Assembly (NCBI GenBank): GCA_013350335.1
Contig: CM023532.1
Coordinates: 34,845,708-34,909,707 of the forward strand
Direction: 5' to 3'
DNA length: 64,000 nucleotides
Source of the DNA: Chimonanthus salicifolius
Lineage: Eukaryota; Streptophyta; Magnoliopsida; Laurales; Calycanthaceae
The notes beneath the pieces are model-generated. The model made no database searches, was not told where the DNA came from, and saw nothing but the letters and a program-made list of their open reading frames with translations. The position numbers and the translations under genes are program-made. This document shows positions 24,458 through 37,097 of this stretch, in pieces; positions within the stretch are counted from its first letter, which is position 1; each line of letters opens with the position of its first letter.

Positions 24458-25875
24458 ATCGATCTGCTGAGAGCAGGTCGGCTGACGGTGGTTAGCAGCG
24501 TCGGCGGAAAAGGGTGTTTTATCTCGGCGTCGGCACAAGAGGAAAACCCAGATCAAAAGGCATCTGGGCTTAGATCTGAATCGCAGCAGAGTAGTTCATC
24601 GCAACGGGAGGATTTTCGGAATCCGGCAGACAGATCAAGCAGCCGGCGAAACGCGGGAGAACAGAGCAAGGGTCTCTCGTTTTTTGGTAGCCAACCGAGA
24701 TCGGCAGCAGCCAGATCCAGAACAGATCTGTGTTTTTCAGATCTGAGGAACACCAACCCAGATCTGAGTTCTGAGAAAAAAAAAAAAAGGGTTTTCTCAT
24801 TGGAATCGCAGCAGCAGTGGAATCATCTGAGAGGCGATTACGATTTGAGATCGAGCCGCGATCAGGCACAGATCAAGCCGCCGGCGAAACGCAGAGGACC
24901 ATCGGCAAAGGAGGCAACCATCCGTGTTTCACACGGACAGATCTGAGAGGTTGAGGAGGCAGAGAAGACAAGACAGCAAAAGGGGTTTTTTCAACCCAGA
25001 TCTCAGCCGGAGGAGAACGCCGGCGGAACAGCAAGAAGCCGAGCACAGCGGCAGCGCTGCAAGCAGCAGCGGCCGAGGAGGAGCCATTTTCAGATCGCCG
25101 GAGCAGCAGCGGCGTCTGTCTCCATAGATCCGCCAGATCTGAGACAGCCAGCGACAAGGCTGTTCCGATCTGAGACCTGCGGCAAAGCAGAGAGTGGCAG
25201 CGGTGGTAATCGCATCGGAAGTGCCGAGGATTTCAGCCGGCAGTAGAGGTAACTTCCCATCCCGGCCAGATCGCCGGAGACCAAGAAGAAGTTTCCTTCT
25301 TTTTTTTTTTCCGGCGATCCAGATCTGAGACAGAAGGAAGGAAAGAAAAAAAAAAAAAAAAACCGTGGTCCGCAGGACCACCATTTTCTGTACACCCGCG
25401 GGACCACCAGTTCAGGTGCACCCGCAGGACCACCACTTCAGTGCACCCGAGGGACTACAGATTCAGGTACTCCTGCAGCAGGGAAATCAACGGTCCAGAA
25501 TTGTTTTGCAGTTCCCGGAGTCACCAGGACTCGGAATTGAGATCCGTCTTCGCCTGTACGATCGTGACAGTGAGATCTACACAGTGACCGGTGTGGATCT
25601 AGTTTTCTGGAGAGTTGACAGTGAGTGCCAAGCAGTGGCCTTTGTAGAAAGGAGATCAGCTGAGTTCTCTTTTCTCTTATTTTTTCATAACTGTCACTTC
25701 TTTTTACACATTATTCTGCTATGTGTATGATTGAACCACCCAAGTGGTGAGGAGTTCGGGGGTATTTGGTTGGATGCTAGTAGTAGATCCCTAGGTTTGT
25801 GCAGGGCTACTAATTTACACTGTTGGTTATTTGCTTCCGCATTTGCGCACAAACAGAACAGAGGACAGTGACAGA
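24259..25875 (+). other. Long (1.6 kb) untranslated leader with internal repeats
   Basis: A run of 39 A (24417-24455), about ten scattered CAGATCTGAG-like words from 24411 to 25330, and about four tandem 27-bp units of the type CCCGCAGGACCACCA at 25370-25470. Open frames such as 24488-24946 are low-complexity Ser/Arg/Gln sequences without domains. The leader is GC-richer than the surrounding DNA. Confidence 0.75.
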
Positions 25876-28800
25876 ATGGCATCTAGTTCCAGTTCTACAG
25901 TCATGAAATTGGTACCGGGCAATTATCTCCTTTGGAAGACCCGGATGCAAGATCTCCTGATTAAGCATGACTTATATTATCCTCTTTTAGGAGATGCCTC
26001 TATGCCTGAAGATATGAAGGCAAAGCCCAAAGAATGGGAGTACAAGCATTTGAAGGCTGTGAGCCTGATCAGGGAGTATGTCGATGACAGTATTCTTCAC
26101 CATATCACAGCAGAAAAGAAGGCAGATGAACTGTGGACTAAATTGTCTACAATGTATGAGAGCAAGGCGCCAGTGAACAAAGCCTCTGTTATCAAGAGAC
26201 TGGTGAAACTGACATACAATGAGCACATGTCAATGTCAGAACATCTCAGCAACTTTCAGGGCATGGTGAACCAGTTGGCCAGTGCGAAGATCATATTTGC
26301 AGATGAGATTTTGGCTCTTCTTCTCATGGCAACACTACCAGATTCTTTTGAGACTATGGTGATTGCTTTGAGTAACTCTGCACCCGGTGGCGAGCTATCC
26401 TTAGAAACAGTCAAGGAGTCCTTGATGAATGAAGAGATGAGACGGAAAGAAAAGGGCATCGTAACTTCTTCTTCCGGAGCATATGTGTCACAGGATAGGG
26501 GCAGAAGACATAAAACTCATGGTCGCCAGGACCATAGAAGCAAGAGCAGACCCGGTGGAGGTCACAGATCTCAGAGCAGAGGCAGAGACAGCAGAAAGTG
26601 TTTTCACTGTGGCAGAGCAGGGCACTTTAAGAATCAGTGCAGGGTGTGGAAGAGAGAAAATAATCAGACTGTGCAGCATCAGGCACGACAGCCAGCTTCT
26701 TCAGACACCACGGCTGCCACAACTCAGGAGCCGCGTACTCTTGTCATAGTGACCACCAGTGAGGGGGAGAGTCTGTCCATTACCCCCTCCTCATCTGAGT
26801 GGGTCATTGACACTGGTGCCACTTATCATTATACGCCTCACAGGAGCTTCTTCTCCACATATACATCCGGAGATTTTGGAACAGTTCGGATGGGCAACTC
26901 TGCATGTTCCCCTATCACTGGAGTTGGGAACATTACTATAAAGACTAGTCATGGCTGTGAGATTAGTTTGAAGGATGTGAGACATGTGCCAGACATCAGA
27001 TTGAACCTCATTTCTGCGAGGGTACTCGGCACAGAGGGATACATCAGTACATTCGGCGGAGACCGATGTAAGATCAGCAAGGGGTCGCTTACCATGGCAC
27101 GAGGGGTGATCAGAGATTACCTGTATGTTGTGACCGGCACAGTTTGCACCGGCCAGATGCACGCAGTACAGAGAGAGACTGCTTTCTCTCTATGGCACCG
27201 GAGACTTGCACATCTGAGTGAGAAAGGGCTGCAGATTCTTCAGAGGAAAGCCCTTATTCCACGGACTGAGTGTATCCGGTTAGACAGTTGCGAGCATTGC
27301 ATCATGGGCAAGCAGACAAGAGCTTCCTTCAATCTAAAGGGCCACATAAAGGCCAGGAAGCTAGACCTAGTATACTCAGACGTTTGTGGACCGATAGAGG
27401 TGGAGTCATTGGGCAAGAACAAGTACTTTGTTACCTTTATCGATGATTCTACGAGAAAGTGCTGGATTTACTTCATGAGATCCAAAGATCAGACTTTCTC
27501 ATTCTTCCGTGAGTTTGTTGCCTCTGTGGAGAGAGAGACGGGTAGAAAACTGAAATGTCTGAGGACCGATAATGGTGGAGAGTACACATCGGGAGAGTTT
27601 AAAGAATTCTGCAAGAAGAACGGCATTCGACATGAGTTGACAGTGCCAGGGACTCCCCAGCATAACGGTGTAGCAGAGTGCTACAACCGCACCATTGTTG
27701 AGCGAATGCGTTGCATAGTTCACAACGCAAATCTACCCAAGAGATTTTGGAGCGAAGCAGCGAGGACAGCAGTATACCTCATCAACCGCTCACCATCAGC
27801 TCCCTTAAATGGTGAAGTGGCAGAATGTTTGTGGACAGGCAGAAAAGTTTCCTACAAGCATCTCAGAGTTTTTGGCTGCGTTTGCTATGCACACATCCCT
27901 GATATGTCGAGGAAGAAATTGGATGTAAAGTCGACATTGTGTGCATTTATTGGTTTTGGTGGTCCAGAGTTCGGATACAGACTGTGGGATCCAGCTCAGC
28001 AGAAAATGTTCAGGAGTCGAGACGTGGTATTCCGTGAAGATGAGTTCTTCAATGAGAACAATAAACCCACATATTCCAATGACCTAGATCAAGGTCCCAT
28101 CTCCACTCCTGACACATCTCAGTCAACAGCAGCACCTTCTCCTTCACCTGCACCGCCAGTCAGTCAGTCAGACGACAGTGAGTCAGATGTTCCTTCTAGC
28201 AGTCACAGTGACAGTATCAGTGGGCCAGCAGATACGTCTACAGATGAGACAGTTAATGAGCCGGTACATGATACAGTTGAGGACACAGTGGAGGATGATC
28301 AGGACAGAGATAGACAGTTGAGCGAGGGGGAGCACCCCCCCAGTACTTCTACATCGGAGGATGTTATACTTCCTAGGAGATCTGTTAGAGAGCATAACCC
28401 ATCCAGAAGATACCCAAGTTCCGATTATGTGTTGATGACCAGTGAGGGGGAGCCTGAGAGTTACTCAGAGGCTATAGGCGACAAAAACAGAATTCACTGG
28501 GGGAAAGCTATGGTAGAAGAGATGATGTCTCTTAAGAAGAACAACACATATGAGTTGGTTGATCTACCAGTTGGCAGGAAGGCCCTACAGAATAAATGGG
28601 TCTTTCGGGTGAAAAAGGATGGAGAAAAAGTTCTGAAGTATAAAGCCCGCTTAGTGGTGAAGGGCTTTGGACAGAAGAAGGGAGTGGACTTCGACGAGAT
28701 ATTCTCACCAGTGGTGAAGATGAGCTCCATACGAGTTATGTTGGGCTTAGCCGCGAGTCTAGATCTTGAGATTGAACAGATGGACGTGAAGACTGCATTT

Positions 28801-30003
28801 CTTCACGGTGACCTAGACGAAGAGATCTACATGAAACAACCCGAGGGGTTTGAGTTGAAGGGCAAGGAGAATCTTGTTTGCCGACTCAAGAAGAGCTTGT
28901 ACGGACTGAAACAGGCACCGCGGCAATGGTACAAGAAGTTTCACTCTTTCATGACAGGATAAGGATACAAACATAGTTCAGGTGACTCATGTGTGTATTA
29001 CCAGGAGTTCAAGGGTGATCAGTTCATCATCCTGTTATTATATGTGGACGACATGTTGATATTTGGAAAGAGTTCTGAATTGATCAAGTTGTTGAAGGCA
29101 GACCTGTCAAAGGCGTTTGACATGAAAGATCTTGGCCCTGCTAGACAGATTTTGGGTATGGAGATTCACAGAGATAGAAAGAAAAAGAAGATTATCCTAT
29201 CTCAAGAGAAATACATTGAGAAGGTCTTGGAGCGATTCGGCATGAGGGATTGCAACTCCGTTAGCACTCCTCTCGCCGCTCACTTCAAGCTCAGTAAGGA
29301 ATGTTGTCCTTCATCAGAGACAGAGAAAGACAAGATGAGTCAGATTCCATATCAGTCAGCAGTTGGTAGTCTCATGTACGCGATGGTTTGCACGAGACCA
29401 GATATAGCACATGCAGTTGGATTGGTGAGCAGATTTATGTCAGACCCAGGACATGATCATTGGGAGGCAGTGAGATGGATCTTCAGATACCTACGAGGTA
29501 CATCGAGTATGGGCATCATGTTTGGTGGAGACCCTTTTATTACTGGCTACACAGATGCAGATATGGCTGGTGACCTTGATGGTCGCAAGTCCACTTCTGG
29601 TTATCTTTTCACATTTGCTGGAGGAGCCGTCAGTTGGCAATCCAAGTTACAGAAGTGTGTAGCACTTTCTACGGCAGAGGCAGAGTACATTGCTGCTACG
29701 GAAGCTGGGAAAGAGATGGTTTGGCAAAAGGGATTTCTTCGGGAGATAGGCATCAAACAGGAGGACTACACAGTGTATTGTGATAGTCAGAGCGCCATCG
29801 ACTTGAGTAAGAATGCCATGTATCACTCAAGAACGAAGCACATTGATTTGAGATATCATTGGTTGAGAGCAGCTATTGAAGAGAAACAGATCAGTGTAAA
29901 GAAGATCCATACAGACCACAATCCAGCAGACGCATTCACCAAAGTTCTTTCAAAGAACAAGTTTGAGTTCTGCGTAGGGGCATCTGGCCTCTACAGAAGA
30001 TGA
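25876..30003 (+). pseudogene. Gag-Pol polyprotein of the Copia element, one in-frame stop
   Basis: The start is the ATG at 25876 (MASSSSSTVMKLVPG...), 1376 codons to the terminal stop. Gag is followed by a CCHC knuckle at 242-255 (CFHCGRAGHFKNQC). The protease active site is DTGA at 312-315. The integrase has a zinc motif H441, H446, C472, C475 and catalytic D502, D565, E601 with exact D(35)E spacing. Reverse transcriptase has YVDD at 1056-1059. RNase H has D1227, E1268, D1303. A TAA at codon 1029 (28960-28962), inside RT upstream of YVDD, is the only interruption; the frame is otherwise open. As it stands the copy cannot make full RT/RNase H without read-through. Confidence 0.95.
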
Positions 30004-30041
30004 CATCCATGTCAGAGTGTTCTCCTCCTCCTCCTGGGGCT

Positions 30042-30050
30042 GGAGGGGGA
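30042..30050 (+). other. Polypurine tract
   Basis: GGAGGGGGA shortly before the 3' LTR (then GAT); primes plus-strand synthesis. Confidence 0.9.
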
Positions 30051-30053
30051 GAT

Positions 30054-30332
30054 TGTTGTGGGCCAGCCCCACTTATGGGCCTATTGGGCTTAGGCCCAGT
30101 AGGGTGACTTATATATTATTGTATTCCTGTGTAAGACACAGAGAGAGAGGGATTAGAGAGAGAGTGAGAGACAGAGAGATCTGAAAGGGAGAGACCTTGT
30201 AATCCTCTGTACTTGTTTTTCTACATAGTAGATTTCATCTCGCACCGTGGACGTAGGCGTTCTAGCCGAACCACGTAAATCTCGTGTCGTGTGATTTGTG
30301 TGTTTGCATTATTTAATTTCTAATCCCCAACA
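30054..30332 (+). repeat. 3' LTR
   Basis: 279 bp, identical to the 5' LTR in a base-by-base reading; followed by the target duplication AAGAC. Confidence 0.97.
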
Positions 30333-31085
30333 AAGACTTCACCTCAAAGTTACCCTTTTCAATGCTGAGGATGGTGACATCAAAGGTGCCACCGCCGAGG
30401 TCAAACACAAGAACAATCTTCTTTCCCTTGCTCCCTATGTTGTTGTTTAGACCATAAGCAAGGGCGGCGGCAGCTGGTTCGTTAATGATCCGGACGACAT
30501 TGAGGCCAGCCATAGTGGCAGCAACCCTGGTGGCTTGACGCTGAACGACATTGAAGTAGGAAGGAACAGTAATGACTGCGTTCTTAACCTCAGAACCAAG
30601 AAACGCCTCAGCAGAGTGACGCATCTTGCCAAGTATCATCGACGAGATCTGCTCCGGAGAAAATTGCTCCTCCTTTCCCTTGCATTGGATGCCAATCATG
30701 GGCTTGTCAACAGTGTTGCCAACCACCTTGCATTGCCAGAGCTTCTTGTCAATATCTTCCTGCACAGATGTTTCGTTAAATCCTCTACCCATCAAACGTT
30801 TTACACCTGATAAACAAACATTGGAATTCCTTACCGAACACAGTTTCATGGAAAAAAAAAGGTCATATCTTATCGACCTAGCCCAATTTTTTTTTTCAGC
30901 ACTTTTCACTTTGAATATTGCACTCGGTATTGACTTAGGGAGCTTCTAGAAATATGTTTTCACGGTTGCCCATTGAGTTGTTTTTATCATTTTTTTTTTA
31001 AATTTTTGCACTTATATAATCCCTAATTTGGAGGGTTTTTTTTTAAATAAATGAAATGATATTCAGTTTCTCTGGAATTAATAAG

Positions 31086-31796
31086 TGACGGCTTTGCAGC
31101 TTCTTGGAACCTGCCCCCTGCATCTGTTGCTCCACAGATACCGCTAGATAGGAATGTCCCCCTTATCTCTGGCCCTTGCTCTCTAATCATTTCTCAGTTT
31201 TCTTCTGGTGGGAGGAACTTCCTTGGTGCCATGTACTCCGGTGACGGCATCACTGGCTTCTATTCTACCCCTCTCATTTCCATGGACTCCACCATTCCAG
31301 TGCTGAATTTTGTACAAAAAATTCTATTAGCTATGCTCAGATTGGACATCCCCCTCCATTGCATTATGTTACCCAATGAGATTGCAAAGTTCATTAAACA
31401 CTCCTATGTCTCCCAGTGGCACTTTTTCAACCATATTAGAGCTATTAACTCCCTCCCTGGCAAGTTCTGCTCTGGTATTGTTCAAATTGATTGCTGCAAA
31501 AAGGACTCTGCTCGAGTGCTCTCTACTTTTTCGATGACTGGCAACAACGGCATATTTTATTCTATGGATATAGCATCGACTAACAGCTAATCATCGGTTT
31601 GCTGGCCTCTTTTATTCTGGCTTACTTTCTTTGTACAGAGTGCCTACATTGTTTTGTTAGTTTTGTTGGGTGTTGGCTTTTTTACCATGTATCTCCTTTC
31701 TTTCTCCTTGCCTGGCCCGGGCTGTGGGCAAAACTTTTGTATCTTGGGCTCCTTTTTTTGTTTGAATTACTAACCATGTCATTCAAAAAAAAAAAA
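31086..31796 (+). mobile_element. 5'-truncated LINE-like retroposon in the copy E intron
   Basis: About 710 bp interrupting intron sequence that is contiguous in copy A (TCTATGGAATTAAATGAAGATG at about 610). It ends GGCCCGGGCTGTGGGC..., then the stem-loop TTTGAATT...CATTCAAA and an A run. An open frame at 31231-31590 (119 codons) may be the degenerate end of a LINE ORF2, but I recognise no motif. The target duplication is unclear. Confidence 0.7.
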
Positions 31797-33016
31797 TGAA
31801 GATGTTTAATGTGGTTCATAGAGTCTTTAGAGTGTTTGTATGATTTTTCTAATTTCTTGATATTCTCATGAAATTAAAGTTATCTGTAATAAAAAATTAT
31901 GAATTGCAACAGAAATGTAAATCATATGGGACACAAGAGAACATAATTTTTTTTAGGTGTTTGCCAATATTGATTATTCATTTTCTAGAATATTTGGACA
32001 GTTTTAAATTTCTATAACATAATTTATTGATATCAAAATTTTGATTTCAACCGTCGGACCTCTTTTTATAACCAATGCATGCTAATCATAGGTTTTTCAT
32101 TTTTTTAATTTTCTATTTTTTCTTAAAAATTCAAAACATTTTGGATCAGGTGGCACATGTTGGACATTTTTTGGCCGATACATTTCACCACTGTTTTTCA
32201 ACCCTTACTATTGATATTATTCAGGCCCACAACAAATATGATGTAATAATAATTATCTCAGTTATTATATTTTTGTATAGAATATTTTATATAACTTTAT
32301 TTTTCAAAAAAAAATAATATTTTATATAACTTTTAGTATCCGTGTAGGGGTTTTATTTTGACTCATACAACCATTCTTTGAACATCTCAAACATTTCGTT
32401 TTCTTGATAATAATTATCATCTTTATCATACTAATCTATCAATAATATTCCTTTTAATAATCTTAATCTCGAATGGTTTGATCTCAAACTACTCAATAAT
32501 AAAATTGTTATTATACTATCTTCTATTAGAATCTTATTATGGTCTGATCTAATGCACCTGTCATTTCTCCATAATAATAACAACAATGGTAATAATAATA
32601 GCTCTTGATATTACATGGAAAATAGTTAATGAGAATCTAAAATTCGAATTGTTTGATCTCAAACTACTCAATCATAAAAAAAAAATTAATATATAATTTT
32701 CTATTAAGATATGGTCTGATCTGGTGCAGCTGATCATTTCTCTATTATTAATAATAACAATAACTCTTGATATTACCTGGAAAATAGTTAATGAGAACTC
32801 ACTGAAAATGGTGTTGGTTGGATTCTTAGCTGCCTGATTCACCGCAGCTTCGCCGACGAGTTGTTCCTCCCATGTGAAGGACACACACAAAGGTGTAGTG
32901 CGGTTTCCAAGATCATTTGGTATGATTTCGATCCCATCATTCTTCCAAACTGCAACGCATGAATAAGTAGTACCCAGATCGATTCCGATCGTCAAACTTT
33001 CCACTTTGCCTGCCAT

Positions 33017-33610
33017 GGAATTCACTCTAGCAGAGAACTGGGATATGAAATTCTCTAAGTAAATATAAAAAGGTAAGGAGATGAGAAGAAAGTGTTAACT
33101 TCGACATGCTCTATTAATGCAGTATATCCTTTCCACTTCCCCAAATTTCCCCAAACAAAATTTCGAGAGGCAATACTCAGTCGTTTCCACTTCCCCAAAT
33201 TTCTCGAGCGTCCGCCGCCGCCCCGACCTCCCCATTACTCCTCACTTCCCCAAATAAAGGCTCTCAGCCTTCCCCATTCCCAACTTCCCAAAACGATTGG
33301 GTGAGTATTGAGGCTGAATGGCTTCATTTCAGCTCCCTTCCATTCGTCTCTCAGGCATTTTCCCCTAGGGTTTCCGTCATGGAAAATCGGGTTTCCATTT
33401 TCTTCTCTCGTGCCTATTAACAGGGAAAATCGAAGCTCTGTCCTGAGGCATGTGATACTGTGACATTTTTCCACCCATTTCTCATCTCATTTGCTCAAGA
33501 TTTCCAATCATATCTGTCTTTCTTCCCATTTCTTCAGGTCGATTCCAACAATGCTTTCATTTTCGTTTTTGAAAAATAAATAAATAAAACAGATGATGAT
33601 CTTTTTGAAA
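33017..33610 (-). repeat. 5' flank of HSP70 copy E (pairs with 3432-4020)
   Basis: Near-identical partner of the sequence upstream of copy B, ending at TTTGAAAATTTAAATTGGG. It would contain the leader and core promoter of copy E; no perfect heat-shock element seen. Confidence 0.8.
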
Positions 33611-34443
33611 ATTTAAATTGGGTTTGATTGCTTCTAAGGCCTGCACGTAGGCTTCTGAACTCTTTAAGGGCAGGCGGCTCAATTTAATTAACTTTAGCTC
33701 TTTTGAAAAAAATTCATATAATATACCTCTCTCTTCTTAAAAACTAATTAAATATTCTAGTTTGCATGCATTATTATCCTATAGTACTTAATTACACAAT
33801 TATTAACTCTAGTGAAAATATAATGTGCATGTGTGTGTCAATAAGGAGGTCTAAGAAACACCACAGCTTAAATGATGGAGCTTTTGACAGATCATGTTGG
33901 CGGGTGGGTCCCACCTTTGGACATGGTCATAATATGGATGGCTGTGGAATCATGTGAACTATGAGTCTGTCTAAAGTGGGCTCCATCAAATCATCTTGAC
34001 CATTGTTTTTTAGCATTAAATTTGAGTCAGTGGATATTGTGGGGCTTAATTTCTGGCCAGGTTTTAATACAGAGAGATGATATACTGAGCAGTTTAGAAT
34101 TAGATAGTTACCACTCACCCAGATCGGTTTCATTTAGAAGCTCGGATGGAATCTCCACATCAGGGTTTCGTGGAGTCACTCTTTATTACTCTTTCTATCT
34201 TAAAATACTTGTTATATTTAAAAAAAAAAATATTTCTCCAAAAATATTTTTTAAAATATTATTTTTTAGAAGTTGGTATTTTATTATTTAGACAAATCAA
34301 AACTTATAAAATAAGATTGTCTTTTTATTACTTTAGAATGTGATTTGGAGGTGAAAATAAATGAATCGAACAAGTAATTTAGAAAATTCCAAAATGTATA
34401 TAGGATAAATATTTTGTGTCAGATGGAGTAATTTGTTAGAAAG

Positions 34444-34445
<2 letters not shown>

Positions 34446-34503
<58 letters not shown>
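34446..34503. repeat. (TA)n microsatellite
   Basis: About 58 bp of uninterrupted TA. An open frame across it is only a Tyr-Ile repeat artefact. Confidence 0.95.
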
Positions 34504-34508
<5 letters not shown>

Positions 34509-34531
34509 GAAACATATACATACACTTAATC

Positions 34532-34813
34532 TTACATCAACACCATAGAACTGGGAACGACAACCAATAGTTAGACAAGCCATCACCCTATTTATGATTT
34601 CTTGGTCATGACAGACAGTCGCTTCGGCAGGCACAGGTTGTGAGTGCACAACCCTTGACTCTTGTATTGTAATAGTTGGCCCATTGGCTCGACCAATGAA
34701 GCTAATATTTGCACCTCTTCCGCCAATAACTACATCAACACCATATAATTGGGAACACAACCAATGGTTAGAGAGGCCATCACCCTATTTATTATTTCCT
34801 GGTCATGATAGAC
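34532..34813. repeat. Two diverged 85-bp direct repeats, origin unknown
   Basis: TACATCAACACCATA..., GGGAACRACAACCAATRGTTAG and GCCATCACCCTATTTAT occur in order at 34532-34616 and again at 34730-34813. The minus-strand frame across both stays open for about 80 codons (ending RSQFYGVDV), but no family is recognised. The stretch from 33620 to 35940 otherwise shows no gene. Confidence 0.6.
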
Positions 34814-35958
34814 CCAAGAGGACTAAACACCAAGAGACTCACTAGGACAAAGTTGTACATGCACCATCATAAACTAGATCACCATTAACAGGCTAATCAA
34901 ATAAGAGTTAATGCTCATTCTGGCATCAAATTTGACTAAGAACATAATGAGTTTTCAACAGTAGGGCGCTACCCAACAGTCCCGACAAATTTGAAATTTA
35001 GATGTCTGGAATATGATTGGTCCTTTTGTGAGTCATAAAACATGATATTTACACATGAATTCTTATAAAGATATAATACATCAAACAAATTAAAAGTTTG
35101 AATTTGGTACTCCAAATGCAGTATGGATGTCAATAGAAAAACCCGTGTCTCAGTAGTCAGTGAGACACCCAGTAAAAATAGATTTTTTAGGGCCCGTTTT
35201 GTTAGCTCTGATGTAAAGTGGATCATATGAACAGTTCTTATATGAAGTTTTACTTCCATCTGATAATCCCATCTCTTAATTTGATACTTTTTAAAATCAA
35301 TGGTCCATACTAATCAAAATTCAAAAGCCCAAAATTAGATAGCTTGGATCATCAATTGATAGTGAAACTTTATATCTATGTTGTAATCATATATCTCAGA
35401 AATGACATATCACATTAGTGTATCTCGCGAGCCTAACTCATATCAATACTGTATTCTTAATTTTTATAGATGCAAGTTATAGTTTTTATGATGATTAATC
35501 ATGTTTAATAAAATATGTTTTTTAATGTGTATAAATACAAAAAAGTTACTTGTAGATAATATCTTATTCATTTGATCTAAGTACCATTGAAATGGATGGC
35601 TAAGTGGAAACATTTATGAGAGGCCCAGTGTATTATTATTTGGAATGCTTTTTCTATATACATTTCAACTTTTTAAGAGTATTTTAAGCAATTTTTCAAT
35701 TTTTTCACTTTTTATTAATATGATATTTTTAGATGTACAAAAAAAAAATAAAAAAATTCAATCATGAGACATTTGGAAAACACTTAGCCATCATTCCCAA
35801 ACAGAAAAATAAAATTAAAAAGAGAGAGTGATGAAGAAGCGAAAGTAGATACCTGGAAGATAACCAGGTTTAGCCATTTTGTCCGTCGCTTCTTTTCCAT
35901 TTTAGTCTCATGATTTTGTCAACAGTGGACAATGCAGTGTAGACATGAGGCTCTCAAA

Positions 35959-36877
35959 TCACTTGGGCACAATACTCAGTTCAGGACAATCGAAAAATTT
36001 AATAATACAGAGTTTAGGAAAGTCGCCTTCTTCCGCACCAGACCATTCTTTCAAATTATCCATATATGAGAATGATAGTAGCTCCAAGGATAGGAACCCT
36101 TTGATTTTGCCAACAAATTCACGACCCACATGCTCCACTGCATTCAAAACTCCGATCTCGAGCACTTTCAGCCAGCGTAATTGCCCCAATGCAAGAAGGC
36201 TTCTGCAGTTATCACAATTCCTTAGATTAAGGAATACTAAATTTGAGAGCAGAGACGAGTTATCGATCCAACCTGGAAAACTAGAACCTCTGTAGCCATC
36301 TATTCCCAATATTTTGAGATTAGAGTGCGGTTGGAGCACTTCAAGTATCCCTTCATCATCATTTTGACCATCATTGTCAATGTCCCTGTCCTCACTCCAC
36401 ATCAAACGTAAACAGTCAAGATGTTGCTTCTTCTTCAAGTCGGCTTCTTTGGCCAACTCTCCATTCACCACATTCTCAAGCCTCGCAATATAAAGTGCAC
36501 GGAGGTTAATGGAGTCAATGTTTGAAGACTTGAAAGTTTCTCAAGTTCAGGTGGAAAGTCAGACTACTTGAAATTCACAAAAGATAGGGGACGAAGGTTC
36601 ATAGAAGATAGGTGGCGAAGTTCTTTGTATCTTTTGAGAGATGACGGAGGTATGGACAAACATCAAGTAGAAGTGTTTGTAAGTTGAAGAGAGTGGTAAC
36701 TGATTGAGGCAACTGTTGAATGACTGTCTCGGAGAGATTGAGATAGCGTAGATGCTTCAATTTGCCTATCGAATCTGGCAACTTCTCAATATAGGCTCCG
36801 CTCAAATCCAGCACTCGTAAGCACCTCAATTTAAGGAACATTTCGTGGGGAATTGATATCAAAATTTTGATTTCCAC
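35959..36877 (-). pseudogene. LRR fragment of a CC-NBS-LRR resistance-type gene
   Basis: The minus-strand protein fragments LRVLDLSGAYIEKLPDSIG and LRYLNLSETVIQQLPQSV (36599-36877), then LDCLRLMWSEDRD, LQPHSNLKILGIDGY and FPKLCIIKFFDCPEL (35959-36471), are typical of RGA-type CNL leucine-rich repeats. The CC and NB-ARC domains are absent. The reading frame breaks between 36600 and 36480 and ends at a TGA (35959). At about 36853 the fragment joins directly to HSP70 intron sequence (TTGATATCAAAATTTTGATTT, as at 32030). It thus replaced the downstream part of HSP70 copy F on the same strand. Confidence 0.85.
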
Positions 36878-37097
36878 TGTCGGACCTCTTCTAATATAAC
36901 CAATGCATGCTAATCATAGGTTTTTCATTTTTTTAATTTTCTATTTTTTCTTAAAAATTCAAAACATTTTGGATCAGGTGGCATATGTTGGACTTTTTTG
37001 GCCGATACATTTCACCACTGTTTTTTAACCCTTACTATTGATATTATTGAGGCCCACAACAAATATTATGTAATAATAATTATCTCAGTTATTATAT

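Larger units (their letters stand above)
23966..30332 (+). mobile_element. Full-length Copia LTR retrotransposon, very young
   Basis: A 6367-bp element with a 5-bp target duplication AAGAC (23961-23965 and 30333-30337). Two 279-bp LTRs begin TGTTG and end CAACA, and I find no difference between them. It has a primer-binding site, a long leader, one gag-pol frame with a single in-frame stop and a polypurine tract. Domain order is protease, integrase, RT, RNase H, hence Copia (Pseudoviridae-type). The Gag start and integrase resemble the Tork/TNT1 lineage. It is inserted antisense into exon 2 of HSP70 copy E. Identical LTRs imply a recent insertion. Confidence 0.97.
22747..33016 (-). pseudogene. 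HSP70 copy E, split by a Copia element and C-terminally frameshifted
   Basis: Exon 1 is 32803-33016 ([20 protein letters not shown]). Exon 2 is in two parts: 30333-30806 ([13 protein letters not shown] to FEVKS) and 22747-23965 ([10 protein letters not shown] onward). The retrotransposon lies between them with target duplication AAGAC. Both halves have no stop. Near the end, an extra T relative to copy D (in CTCTTCAGAC, about 22789) shifts the frame, giving ...[16 protein letters not shown] and a stop at 22747. The DNA for the D-type hydrophobic tail persists downstream to 22638 but out of frame. The intron (30807-32802) holds a LINE-like insertion. The gene was probably functional until the recent insertion. 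Confidence 0.88.

Noticed and set aside
24488..24946. 152-codon frame in the Copia leader as an extra retroelement gene
   Set aside because: Low-complexity Ser/Arg/Gln sequence after a non-ATG start, no domain; more likely untranslated leader.
31231..31590. 119-codon frame as a host gene
   Set aside because: It lies inside a 5'-truncated retroposon with poly-A; at most a LINE ORF2 relic.
34333..34521. Frame encoding a Tyr-Ile repeat
   Set aside because: Translation of the (TA)n microsatellite.
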